From Leptospira licerasiae serovar Varillal str. VAR 010 (GTDB lineage: Bacteria > Spirochaetota > Leptospiria > Leptospirales > Leptospiraceae): a stretch of DNA of 64,000 nucleotides. How positions within the stretch are numbered: position 1 is the stretch's first letter; every line of letters begins with the position of its first letter. The position numbers and the translations under genes were made by a program. The stretch spans positions 930,001-994,000 of the forward strand of contig NZ_AHOO02000005.1 of the NCBI RefSeq assembly GCF_000244755.1. The letters run 5' to 3'. This document shows, one piece after another, positions 20,244 to 28,292 of this stretch. Under the pieces are notes generated by a model that ran no database searches, was not told the DNA's origin, and was given only the letters and a program-made list of their open reading frames with translations.

Positions 20244-21005
20244 GTGTTGAGTCCGGAAGAACTGAGCCGCTATTCCAGGAATATTCTTCTAAACGAAGTA
20301 AAGCGTGCAGGCCAGGAAAAACTCAAAAAGTCAGTAGTAACGGTAATCGGAGCCGGGGGTCTTGGATCTCCGGCTTTGTTGTATTTAGGGGCCGCCGGAG
20401 TAGGAAATATTCGGATCATAGATTCCGATATAGTCGAAACAACCAATCTACAAAGACAAATCATATTCAAACATTCTGATATAGGAAGATCCAAATCTTT
20501 AGCGGCTTCCGAGAACCTGAAGTCCTTAAATCCTTACATAAATATAGAAGGTATACAAGCCAGACTTAGCAAAGAGAATGCAAAAGAATTACTGAGAGGG
20601 TCCGATCTGGTCTTGGAAGGTTCTGACAATTTCGACACAAAATTTTTGACGAACGATATATGTATAGGGGAGAAGATCCCTTTTGTCACTGCCGGTGTTC
20701 TTCGTTTCGAAGGAATGGTAATGGGAGTTCGTCCTGAAATAGATGCATGTTTTAGATGTGTTTATGAGAATCCTCCCGCTCCTGAACATGTACCTTCTTG
20801 TGCGGATGCAGGAGTCATAGGCAGTATGGCGGGAATGATCGGTACCATTCAGGCAACGGAGTGTATTCAATTTTTATTAAGTGATTTTGAAAGAGATTCA
20901 GGCTTATTCGGTAAAATTTTACAAGTAGATTCCAAATTAATGGAATTCAGGAGCATTTCCACAGTCAGACGTAAAGATTGTATCGTATGCGGCTCAATTC
21001 ACTGA
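20244..21005 (+). CDS. ThiF/MoeB/HesA-family adenylyltransferase
   Basis: 253 residues from a GTG at 20244 (a TTG directly after it is an alternative start). The opening LSPEELSRYSRNILL, the nucleotide loop VIGAGGLGSPALLYLG (about 33-48), DSDIVETTNLQRQ and the SDNFDTKFLTND segment are classic for E1-like enzymes. Two CxxC pairs (CFRC and CIVC near the end) bind zinc. It activates the C-terminal glycine of a ubiquitin-like sulfur carrier (ThiS or MoaD). No carrier gene is adjacent, so the pathway (thiamine, molybdopterin or other) is open. It overlaps the converging gene by 7 bp. Confidence 0.9.
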   Translation: MLSPEELSRYSRNILLNEVKRAGQEKLKKSVVTVIGAGGLGSPALLYLGAAGVGNIRIIDSDIVETTNLQRQIIFKHSDIGRSKSLAASENLKSLNPYINIEGIQARLSKENAKELLRGSDLVLEGSDNFDTKFLTNDICIGEKIPFVTAGVLRFEGMVMGVRPEIDACFRCVYENPPAPEHVPSCADAGVIGSMAGMIGTIQATECIQFLLSDFERDSGLFGKILQVDSKLMEFRSISTVRRKDCIVCGSIH

Positions 21006-22288
21006 TTTTCTTTTTTAGAAAAATCTAAAGTATATCCTGCTCCTAGATAGATCGCCTTTACTACAGAATTTCCTGCAAGTCCTTGGGTCAAAGATTGGAT
21101 CAATTCTGCCGTTATATAAGCGCCTAAAGGACTGCCGTTTAGATCCAAATCTCCTCCCATATGTTCCATCTTATAAGTGAGTTTAGAATACTGAAATCCG
21201 GTCCAAAAAAAGACAGAATCTCTCCAGCGATAGATTAACTTTCCTGAAATGGATTGAGAGTTCACCTTCCATTGGTTGTTCAATGCCGCTCTTTCTTCGA
21301 AAAAACTTCCTACAAGGTAAGCGATTTGGTCCCTTGTATAGATCGAATTTCCATGTAGGAATTGTTTTTGGAACTCCCATCTGGTCTCCCATTTTTCCTT
21401 CCATTTGTATTCTAAAGCTGCTCCGACGGAAGGACCACTGAGATAATCGCTGAAACTGACTCCATATTTTATTGTCCAGTCTACTGAATTCGTATTTGCA
21501 GGATCTTTTGGAGAAATTTCGTAAGTAGAATCATCCTTTCCCTTCTGCCAAATTTTATGATAACCTAATATAGGTCTGACTTCTAATCCTGATCTTGAAA
21601 ATACCGTGTAAGAAATTTGAGCATTTATTTGTTTATAACTGATCGAATGATAGGGAACGCCCGGACTAAATGCAGCTTGGGAAACCGTTGTCCCGGAAAG
21701 ATCCGGATATACTATATTTCCGAAATTGTTTACAGATTCCAAAGAGTTTAAATGAGATCCGCCGAGTTCGGCAACGGTACGTTTCCAAGTATATCTTAGG
21801 TTTATAGTTTTCGCGTTTGAATCTTTTCGATCCGGAGAATTATAAAAAAATCCGCCATTGCCTCCTAAGATCGAGCCGTACTGCTCCACACTTCTATGGA
21901 AATTTGCGACCTGACTTTCGTAGCCGCTTCTTCCTATTCCTCCTAAAATTTCAAAACTACGACGATCAGAAAGAATGGAAGGAACCTTTTCTTGAGAGAC
22001 TGCTTTCAATTTTTCTTCGAGTGCCGGATCTGGCTTTTCGATTTTTTCCTGTTTGGCCGGTTCTTTTATATCAGGATTTTTGAATGTAATTCTGCGGATC
22101 GACGATTTTAGTATTTCTTCTTCTTTCCCTTCTGCGCTTTTGAATCTGATCTTGAACGCACTTTGATGAAGAACTTCTCCTTTGAGAATTCTCCCGTCTT
22201 TCATGTATACGTACTGCGTTTCTGAGAAAATATTTGTGGGAGTGAGTACAAATAAGCTTAAAACGAAAATTCGTTTCAAATAAAACAT
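20999..22288 (-). CDS. Predicted outer-membrane beta-barrel protein, paralogue A
   Basis: 429 residues. A signal peptide (about 1-22) is followed by a small beta domain (about 25-72: YVYMKDGRILKGEV, then EEILKSSIRRITFK) and a charged linker. A long C-terminal region (about 115-425) has many alternating aromatic strands and ends in GAGYTLDFSKKENQ. This fits a surface beta-barrel. It is clearly paralogous to the upstream gene at 22309-23637, which has the same architecture and shared N-terminal motif. The genes are 20 bp apart and form a tandem duplicate pair. The function is unknown to me. Confidence 0.75.
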   Translation of the reverse strand: MFYLKRIFVLSLFVLTPTNIFSETQYVYMKDGRILKGEVLHQSAFKIRFKSAEGKEEEILKSSIRRITFKNPDIKEPAKQEKIEKPDPALEEKLKAVSQEKVPSILSDRRSFEILGGIGRSGYESQVANFHRSVEQYGSILGGNGGFFYNSPDRKDSNAKTINLRYTWKRTVAELGGSHLNSLESVNNFGNIVYPDLSGTTVSQAAFSPGVPYHSISYKQINAQISYTVFSRSGLEVRPILGYHKIWQKGKDDSTYEISPKDPANTNSVDWTIKYGVSFSDYLSGPSVGAALEYKWKEKWETRWEFQKQFLHGNSIYTRDQIAYLVGSFFEERAALNNQWKVNSQSISGKLIYRWRDSVFFWTGFQYSKLTYKMEHMGGDLDLNGSPLGAYITAELIQSLTQGLAGNSVVKAIYLGAGYTLDFSKKENQ

Positions 22289-22308
22289 ATTGAAGAAATT
22301 AGACGATT

Positions 22309-23637
22309 TTATTTATTAAAGTCGTACGAGTAAGTCGCACCGATTTGGATTGTGGTTGCTTTTGTTTCTTTGAGTGAACCTGGACCGACGAGAGATTCGA
22401 AAAGCAATTTTCCTAGGATATAATTTTGTGGATCCGCACCTGAACCCTCGTTACCCACGTTCAATGCGGTTTCAGACATTGTATAAGTCCAACTCATACT
22501 GTTCAATCCCATCCAAAAGCTGACCCCGTATTTCCAAGGATATAGAAATTTCAAATCTATGATCGCTCCTTTTGCGACCCATTTATTGTATACGTCTATA
22601 TTTTCCGATTGGTTCTGCGAACTTGCAGGTGCATAAGCATTCAAATGTCGATCGTAAGTTCCGTACCCTTTCATTTGAAGAATATGTAATCCAGTGCGGA
22701 TCTCGAATTTTTCGAACTTTATATCGTATTGGATCCCGTAGGAGAACCCTTTTAAACCTTCTGCAACTGAAGTCGGATCGGTACCGAAATATTGATCGGT
22801 AAACAGTGGAGCAACTCCTGTTCCTAATGCCAAAGAATTTGAATTGTCCGTCTTTGTCCAGAACTGGTGGTAACCGATCACAGGACGAATATCATATTTA
22901 GGATGAGGGAATACCGAGTAGGAAAAATTTCCATAAACATGTTTCATGGAAACATCATAATTGCCGCGGATAAATTTCGGGAACGTTCCGCTACTTGGGC
23001 CGTCTATTCCAACGATATTTTGAGTTGCAGAAGACGTAACGGAGCTTGCGCCTAGTTCTCCTACGAATCTATTCCAAGAATATCTAACTTCGAAAGAATT
23101 AGCCTTGCCACTTTTCGGTTTCGGTTCTATCGGATATTCGAATTTACCGCTGTCTTGTCCCAAACTACTTCCGACTGCGATCACGTTGTCGTAAAAATTA
23201 GCCCCTTGGAAGTTGACGGTTCCTGATCCGGTCCCTAAAAAAATATCGATACGATTTCGTTTTGCTTCTTCGATTTGTTTTTTTCTTTTTTCCGCTTTTT
23301 CGTCTAAGATTGCCTGCTTTTTGGAATCTTCTTCCTGCTGTTTTGCAATTTCTTCCGGAGTGGGTGTAGGAGGTCCAACGGGGGTTTTATCTTTAGGGCC
23401 CGGGGCCTTTATTTCTTTGAAAGCGACTCGTTTGATATCTTGTTTTGAAATTTCTTTTGTGGAACCGTCTGGTAATTTGATCACCATCTTGAATGCGGTT
23501 TGGGAAATGATCTCAGCGGTGATCACTCTTCCGTCCTTCATATAGATCACCTGATCGTTTGGATGAATAGAAGTTGCAGAGAAGACCATACATACGAAGA
23601 AAATTGTAGCTCTGATCTTATTTTTTAGTCTTCTCAT
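22309..23637 (-). CDS. Predicted outer-membrane beta-barrel protein, paralogue B
   Basis: 442 residues with the same plan as its downstream neighbour. The signal peptide is about 1-26. An N-terminal motif follows (QVIYMKDGRVITAEIISQ, then STKEISKQDIKRVAFKE). A Pro/Lys/Gln-rich linker covers about 80-125, and a long strand-rich domain ends in GATYSYDF. Shared strand motifs include RYSWNRFVGELG versus RYTWKRTVAELG in the neighbour. It leads the two-gene run. A 17-bp inverted repeat lies about 105 bp upstream of its start. Confidence 0.75.
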   Translation of the reverse strand: MRRLKNKIRATIFFVCMVFSATSIHPNDQVIYMKDGRVITAEIISQTAFKMVIKLPDGSTKEISKQDIKRVAFKEIKAPGPKDKTPVGPPTPTPEEIAKQQEEDSKKQAILDEKAEKRKKQIEEAKRNRIDIFLGTGSGTVNFQGANFYDNVIAVGSSLGQDSGKFEYPIEPKPKSGKANSFEVRYSWNRFVGELGASSVTSSATQNIVGIDGPSSGTFPKFIRGNYDVSMKHVYGNFSYSVFPHPKYDIRPVIGYHQFWTKTDNSNSLALGTGVAPLFTDQYFGTDPTSVAEGLKGFSYGIQYDIKFEKFEIRTGLHILQMKGYGTYDRHLNAYAPASSQNQSENIDVYNKWVAKGAIIDLKFLYPWKYGVSFWMGLNSMSWTYTMSETALNVGNEGSGADPQNYILGKLLFESLVGPGSLKETKATTIQIGATYSYDFNK

Positions 23638-23741
23638 TTCCTATCCAGGTCCCATTCAGTTTTGAATTCTAGGAAAGAATCCTTGGAAAGAAAGTAAGAT
23701 TCAAGCAATAAATTGACACGCCGGAGAACTGAGGTTGTTTA

Positions 23742-23758
23742 TAGTATAACAAATACTA
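23742..23758. promoter_or_regulatory. Inverted repeat upstream of the paralogue pair
   Basis: TAGTAT, five bases and ATACTA form a symmetrical 17-bp site in the 212-bp gap between lpxK's stop and the start of paralogue B, which lies leftward at 23637. It could be a regulator binding site; no regulator is identified. Confidence 0.3.
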
Positions 23759-23849
23759 CAGTAACAAGAAAAATTTCGGTTAACTGATTTCTTGAATATA
23801 TAAAGAAGAGAGCAAGGGATCGTTCTATTTTTTGGGAACGTAAATCCGG

Positions 23850-24893
23850 TTAGAGGAAGCCGCGGACTGATCTTACCAGCTCGGATTCATTTTCCAGGAC
23901 GGTTTCTAATCTAAGATAGAACCATTTGGAAAAATTTTTATCGCTCCCGATGAGAGAAGAGATTTTCACTCCGTCTTTTTCCGTACATACAATGTAATCT
24001 TGGCCGGAAGATCTTTCTAAGATCTGGTTTAGATCCTCCTTCGTATATGAATAATGATCCGGATAGGATTTGGTTTTTAGTTCGGACGGGCTTTGGTCTT
24101 TTAAGGAAGAATAAAACGAGTCCGGATTTCCCAAACCGGCAAAACCGAATACTGACTTTCCGGTTAATTCTTTTGCCGAGACTTCGGATGATCCGGATGA
24201 AAGTGGAACCAATACGCGGGGAGAAAATCTAAATCTTAAGATTTGAGAAGGTCTGTATTTTTTGATCCATTTAGAAAGTAAGTCCTCGTATTCTTGTGAA
24301 AACTTGGAAGCGATCAAAAAATTCGCTCTAGATACGGAAGTATAAGATTCTCTTAATAAACCTAAAGGAAGCACAAATTCCCTTTTGGAAAGTTTGGTAC
24401 AATCCAATAAAACTAGGTCCAAATCCCTGTTTAAAGCGTGGTGTTGGAATCCGTCATCTAGTAAGGCAAATACCTTTTGATCTTTTTCTATTTTATTCTC
24501 GGATCTGAATTGTAAGTAAGAATCGTAGCGATTGCTTCCTACATACACATCAGCAAAGGGAAGATTCTTTTTTAAAAGTAAAGGTTCATCTCCAATTTCA
24601 GCGGGAGAGGAATTTTCGCCCACTCTTCTGGTTCCCGTTCCGGAAGAACCGTATCCTCTACTTAAGATCACAATTGGTACATCCGGAAAATTAGAATGGA
24701 GTAATTTTGCCAGATGAAGTGTAAAAGGTGTTTTACCTGTTCCACCTACGCTGAAATTTCCAATGCTAATCGTTACGGAAGAAGGAAGGGTTCTTTTTTT
24801 CTTTAAACTTCGATCTAGAAAAAATAAGATCTTATAGATCAGGCTAAGTAAAAATAAGATCGGAAAAAATAGGATCTTTCCAAAGGAGATCAT
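23850..24893 (-). CDS. lpxK: Tetraacyldisaccharide 4'-kinase
   Basis: 347 residues. A membrane-associated N-terminal helix (about 8-26) is followed by the P-loop GNFSVGGTGKTPFTLHLA (about 46-63). Other landmarks are ILSRGYG, the EIGDEPLLL segment and DDGFQHHALNRDLDLVLLD, all diagnostic of LpxK. It phosphorylates the 4' position of the lipid A disaccharide at the inner membrane. It lies 9 bp after msbA on the same strand, a usual pairing. Lipid A assembly and flipping are thus encoded together. Confidence 0.95.
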   Translation of the reverse strand: MISFGKILFFPILFLLSLIYKILFFLDRSLKKKRTLPSSVTISIGNFSVGGTGKTPFTLHLAKLLHSNFPDVPIVILSRGYGSSGTGTRRVGENSSPAEIGDEPLLLKKNLPFADVYVGSNRYDSYLQFRSENKIEKDQKVFALLDDGFQHHALNRDLDLVLLDCTKLSKREFVLPLGLLRESYTSVSRANFLIASKFSQEYEDLLSKWIKKYRPSQILRFRFSPRVLVPLSSGSSEVSAKELTGKSVFGFAGLGNPDSFYSSLKDQSPSELKTKSYPDHYSYTKEDLNQILERSSGQDYIVCTEKDGVKISSLIGSDKNFSKWFYLRLETVLENESELVRSVRGFL

Positions 24894-24902
24894 CTTCTTT
24901 TC

Positions 24903-26786
24903 TTAAACCGGGGATTCTGCGAATTGCATCTCGTACAATTTCTTATACTTTCCGTCTAAGCGGATCAACTCCGAGTGAGATCCGAATTCTACCACCTTTC
25001 CGCCTTCCATAGTGAAAATAGTGTCTGCGATTTGGACTGTGGAAAGCCTGTGAGCGATGATGATAACGGTTCTGTTTTTATACAAGGACTCAAGAGCTTG
25101 TTGGACGACTCTTTCTGATTCAGTATCCAACGCGGAAGTTGCCTCGTCCAAGATAAGTATCTCAGGATTATTCAATAATGCTCTTGCAATTGAGATCCTT
25201 TGTCTTTGTCCCCCGGACAACATCACTCCTCTTTCGCCTACTACTGTGTCGAAGCCGTCTTCGAAAGATAATATGAAGTCAGTCGCAAATGCGAGTTCCG
25301 AAACTTCTCTCATTCTTTCTTCCGTAACGTTTTCCGTTCCATAACAAATATTTTCTCGAATACTTCCGTTGAATAAGAATACTTGTTGGTTTACGATAGA
25401 GATCTTTTTTCGTAGAGAAGCCAGATCCAAATTTCTGAGATCCGTTCCATCCCACGTAATAGAACCCTCAGTCGGATCGATTAATCTAGGAACCAGATCG
25501 ACTAATGTGGATTTTCCAGCACCGGAAGAGCCGACTAACGCAATAGTAGATCCTTTTTGTATGGTAAGATTTAAGTCGGATAAAGCTGGGCCTTTTGCAC
25601 CGGGATAAGTGTAACCTACCGAATCGAATTTTAATTCTTTAGAAAGTCTTTTAGGAAAAATAGGGTTCGATGTATTTTTTACGTCTGTTTCGCTATCCAA
25701 CATTTCGAAAACTCTGGTTCCTGCAGCCACCGCACTTTGGATGGAGTTGGATAACATTCCCATCTGCTTGAAAGGCCTGGTTAAAAATACCAAAGTTAGG
25801 AAGAAGATCATAAAATGACCTAGAGTTAATTTTTGGAGTTCGATCAAATAAGCACCGAATGCCAAAAATATCACTGCAACAATGGAACTGGAAAGTTCTA
25901 CTAAAGATGGACCAATCTGGTGATAGAAATGTCCTTTGAATGTTTTGTCGGAAAGATCGTTATTGATCTCCCAAAACCTTCCCGCTTCCGTTTTTTCCAT
26001 GGAGAATGCACGGATGACCCGGATACCGGAGATCACTTCTTGCAAATGGCCGTTTAATGCGGACAATCTTTCTTGTTGGTTGCGTGTCGCTTTTCTGATC
26101 CTATCTGCAAACGAACTTACCGGTCCCATAATCAAAGGGATGACTACTAAAACCGCGATGAACATTTCCCAGCTTAAGAAAAGAAGAATGAGCAAATGTG
26201 TAATGATATAGAAAAAATCCACGACGGCATCTTTCAGATCCGAGCTGATCAATTTTGCCAATACTTCCACATCGTTTACGATGCGGCTCATGAAGATCCC
26301 TGTCTTCTCTTGAACGAAATGATTGAGTGGAAGTTCTTGCGCCTTGGAATAAAGTTCTAATCTTAAATCTCTGACTGCCAGGTATCCGGCTGAGTTAATG
26401 CAGTAAACTGCGCCTGTTAAGAATAAAAGTTTTGCAAGGTAGATGGGAAAGATGAATAAACAAAAAAGTAAAACGAGCTGGTCTTTTGGAAGAGTGGTTA
26501 GATAAAAGTTAGTCTTGATCTTTATGTCTGCAACTAGAGCTTCTATCTTTTGAATTGCTTCTAATTCTTTTCCTTCTTCCCTATCTTTTAATGCGATACT
26601 CTCTTTTTTAGTGAGTGAAATTTGAAAGTCGGCCTTTCCGCCTTTTCCGATTGCGTTAAAAATCGGAATAACGCTAGTGAGAGAGGCTCCGTTGAGTATG
26701 GATACAAAAAAGGATAGTACGACCCCGGTGATTAATCTGTATTTATACTTGAAGGAATACCCCAAGAGGCGTCTATAGACGTTCAT
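24903..26786 (-). CDS. msbA: Lipid A/phospholipid flippase, ABC exporter
   Basis: 627 residues: a six-helix exporter domain (about 15-350) and an ATPase domain (about 385-620). The ATPase motifs are GSSGAGKSTLVDLVPRL (Walker A), LSGGQRQRISIARALL (signature), ILILDEATSALD (Walker B) and IIAHRLST (H-loop). The insert between the first two helices is longer than in E. coli MsbA and is charged (about 45-90). Position directly before lpxK supports the lipid A role. Only nine bases separate its start from that of the divergent solute-binding gene. Confidence 0.93.
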   Translation of the reverse strand: MNVYRRLLGYSFKYKYRLITGVVLSFFVSILNGASLTSVIPIFNAIGKGGKADFQISLTKKESIALKDREEGKELEAIQKIEALVADIKIKTNFYLTTLPKDQLVLLFCLFIFPIYLAKLLFLTGAVYCINSAGYLAVRDLRLELYSKAQELPLNHFVQEKTGIFMSRIVNDVEVLAKLISSDLKDAVVDFFYIITHLLILLFLSWEMFIAVLVVIPLIMGPVSSFADRIRKATRNQQERLSALNGHLQEVISGIRVIRAFSMEKTEAGRFWEINNDLSDKTFKGHFYHQIGPSLVELSSSIVAVIFLAFGAYLIELQKLTLGHFMIFFLTLVFLTRPFKQMGMLSNSIQSAVAAGTRVFEMLDSETDVKNTSNPIFPKRLSKELKFDSVGYTYPGAKGPALSDLNLTIQKGSTIALVGSSGAGKSTLVDLVPRLIDPTEGSITWDGTDLRNLDLASLRKKISIVNQQVFLFNGSIRENICYGTENVTEERMREVSELAFATDFILSFEDGFDTVVGERGVMLSGGQRQRISIARALLNNPEILILDEATSALDTESERVVQQALESLYKNRTVIIIAHRLSTVQIADTIFTMEGGKVVEFGSHSELIRLDGKYKKLYEMQFAESPV

Positions 26787-26795
26787 AGGTCCGGA

Positions 26796-28292
26796 ATGTT
26801 TTATCCTAGATTTCTAGACTCGGTCTCTTTCCATTTTCAGGTCGGACCGAAACCGACTCTTACCTTTTCTCTGGCTTTCCTTCTTTTGTCCCTTCTTTTT
26901 TATGATTGTGGAAAAGTGGAAAGAAGTCCCGAAAAACTGGTATTTTCCCTACCTTCCGATCCGATCTCTTTGGACCCGATCCGATCCACCGACTTATCTT
27001 CGAGAATTGTTCTAAAATATATTTATCCAAGACTTTTTGATATAAATGAAGAAGGTAAGATCCTCCCTTCTTTAGTAAGATCGTATAAGCTTGAGCAAGG
27101 TCCCTCTTCCAAGATCAGAAGATTGATCCTGGAGATCCGCAATGATCTAAAATCGAATGTGAATGCACAAACGGTTCTAGGATCTTTGGAAAGGTTGAGA
27201 AATACTCCTGGCCCGAGAAAAAGTACTTATTCTTTCCTAAAAGGTGGAAAGGTCCTCTCAGATTCCAGTTTGGAAATTTATTTCGAAGGCGGACTTAGAG
27301 AAACTTTAGAAAAACTTTCTTTGCCGCAGGCTTGGATCTATTGCGGTCCACCTGAATCTGCTTGCGGCGATTTTAAATTAGCCGAGTGGAAGAGAAATAA
27401 TCATCTAAGATTGGTTGCAAATCATTCCAACGACTTGGGTTCCGAGATAATATTTAGGGTTCTTCCGCAAGCAAGCACAGGGTTGTATTTATTTTTCAAA
27501 GACGAATTGGATCTGATGAAATTGCCTGTATTCCTTCTCAAAAATTCATTAGTAAAGGAAGACCATATCTCCGTTCGAAAGGGAGGAGGTGTACAATACG
27601 TAGCGATCAATGCAAAAGAGTACTGCTTCGATAGGAACTTTAGAAAAGCGTTAAATTATTCTGTAGATAAACGTACAATTATCCGGGTTTTATTAGAGGG
27701 AAAAGGGGAAGTATCGGTAGGTCCTTTTCCAAAGTCGATTTCGGACGCCTGGACTTCTTCCGAAGAAATTTATCCTTACGATCTTTCCAAGGCGAAAGAA
27801 TTACTTTCTAAGTCGGTTTGTTATCCGGGAATTTTAGAGAAAGAATTAGAATTTAGGATGAGAGGAGACGAAGAGAACCAAGCAAACGGCGCGGCGATCG
27901 TTCAGAATTTGAAAGAGTTAGGATTGAAGATCAAGATTCTTCCGATGGAGAAAGCTGCATTATATAAAGAAAATGGAGAAGGTAAAGGAGATCTAACTTT
28001 ACTATTCTGGTATGCGGATCTTCCCGGACCGTTCGCATTTTTGGATCCATTGTTTGCAGGAGATAGATTCGGGAACGGAGGAAATAGAGCCTTCTACTAT
28101 AACCCGAAAATGGAAAAAATTTTCCAAGAAATAAGATCTACCGATAAAACGAATATAAGTCCCCAGATCAAAGAAGCATTTTCACTTTTATCCGAAGATG
28201 CTCCTTGGATCTTTTTGTGGTCCCCTTACGAGTTGTATTTAGTCGGGGACCGTCTGCCAAAAGGATCTAATCGTCGTTCGGATCTTCCTTAG
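26796..28292 (+). CDS. Peptide/nickel-type (family 5) solute-binding lipoprotein
   Basis: 498 residues. An unusual 24-residue N-terminal extension precedes the hydrophobic stretch and a Cys near 38 (LFYDCGK, atypical lipobox). The family 5 pattern follows: SLPSDPISLDPIRSTD, IVLKYIYPRLFDI, FKLAEWKRNNHLRLV, VQYVAINAKE, FRKALNYSVDKRTII, and NQANGAAIVQNLKELGLKIKI. It should bind peptides or similar ligands in the periplasm. No ABC permease is adjacent. The ATG lies nine bases from msbA's divergent start. Its 3' end overlaps the PBP1A gene by 26 bp in the opposite direction. Confidence 0.8.
   Translation: MFYPRFLDSVSFHFQVGPKPTLTFSLAFLLLSLLFYDCGKVERSPEKLVFSLPSDPISLDPIRSTDLSSRIVLKYIYPRLFDINEEGKILPSLVRSYKLEQGPSSKIRRLILEIRNDLKSNVNAQTVLGSLERLRNTPGPRKSTYSFLKGGKVLSDSSLEIYFEGGLRETLEKLSLPQAWIYCGPPESACGDFKLAEWKRNNHLRLVANHSNDLGSEIIFRVLPQASTGLYLFFKDELDLMKLPVFLLKNSLVKEDHISVRKGGGVQYVAINAKEYCFDRNFRKALNYSVDKRTIIRVLLEGKGEVSVGPFPKSISDAWTSSEEIYPYDLSKAKELLSKSVCYPGILEKELEFRMRGDEENQANGAAIVQNLKELGLKIKILPMEKAALYKENGEGKGDLTLLFWYADLPGPFAFLDPLFAGDRFGNGGNRAFYYNPKMEKIFQEIRSTDKTNISPQIKEAFSLLSEDAPWIFLWSPYELYLVGDRLPKGSNRRSDLP

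Noticed and set aside
23714..23746. TTGACA and TATAGT as a rightward promoter
   Set aside because: The spacer is about 21 bp, too long, and there is no rightward gene in reach.
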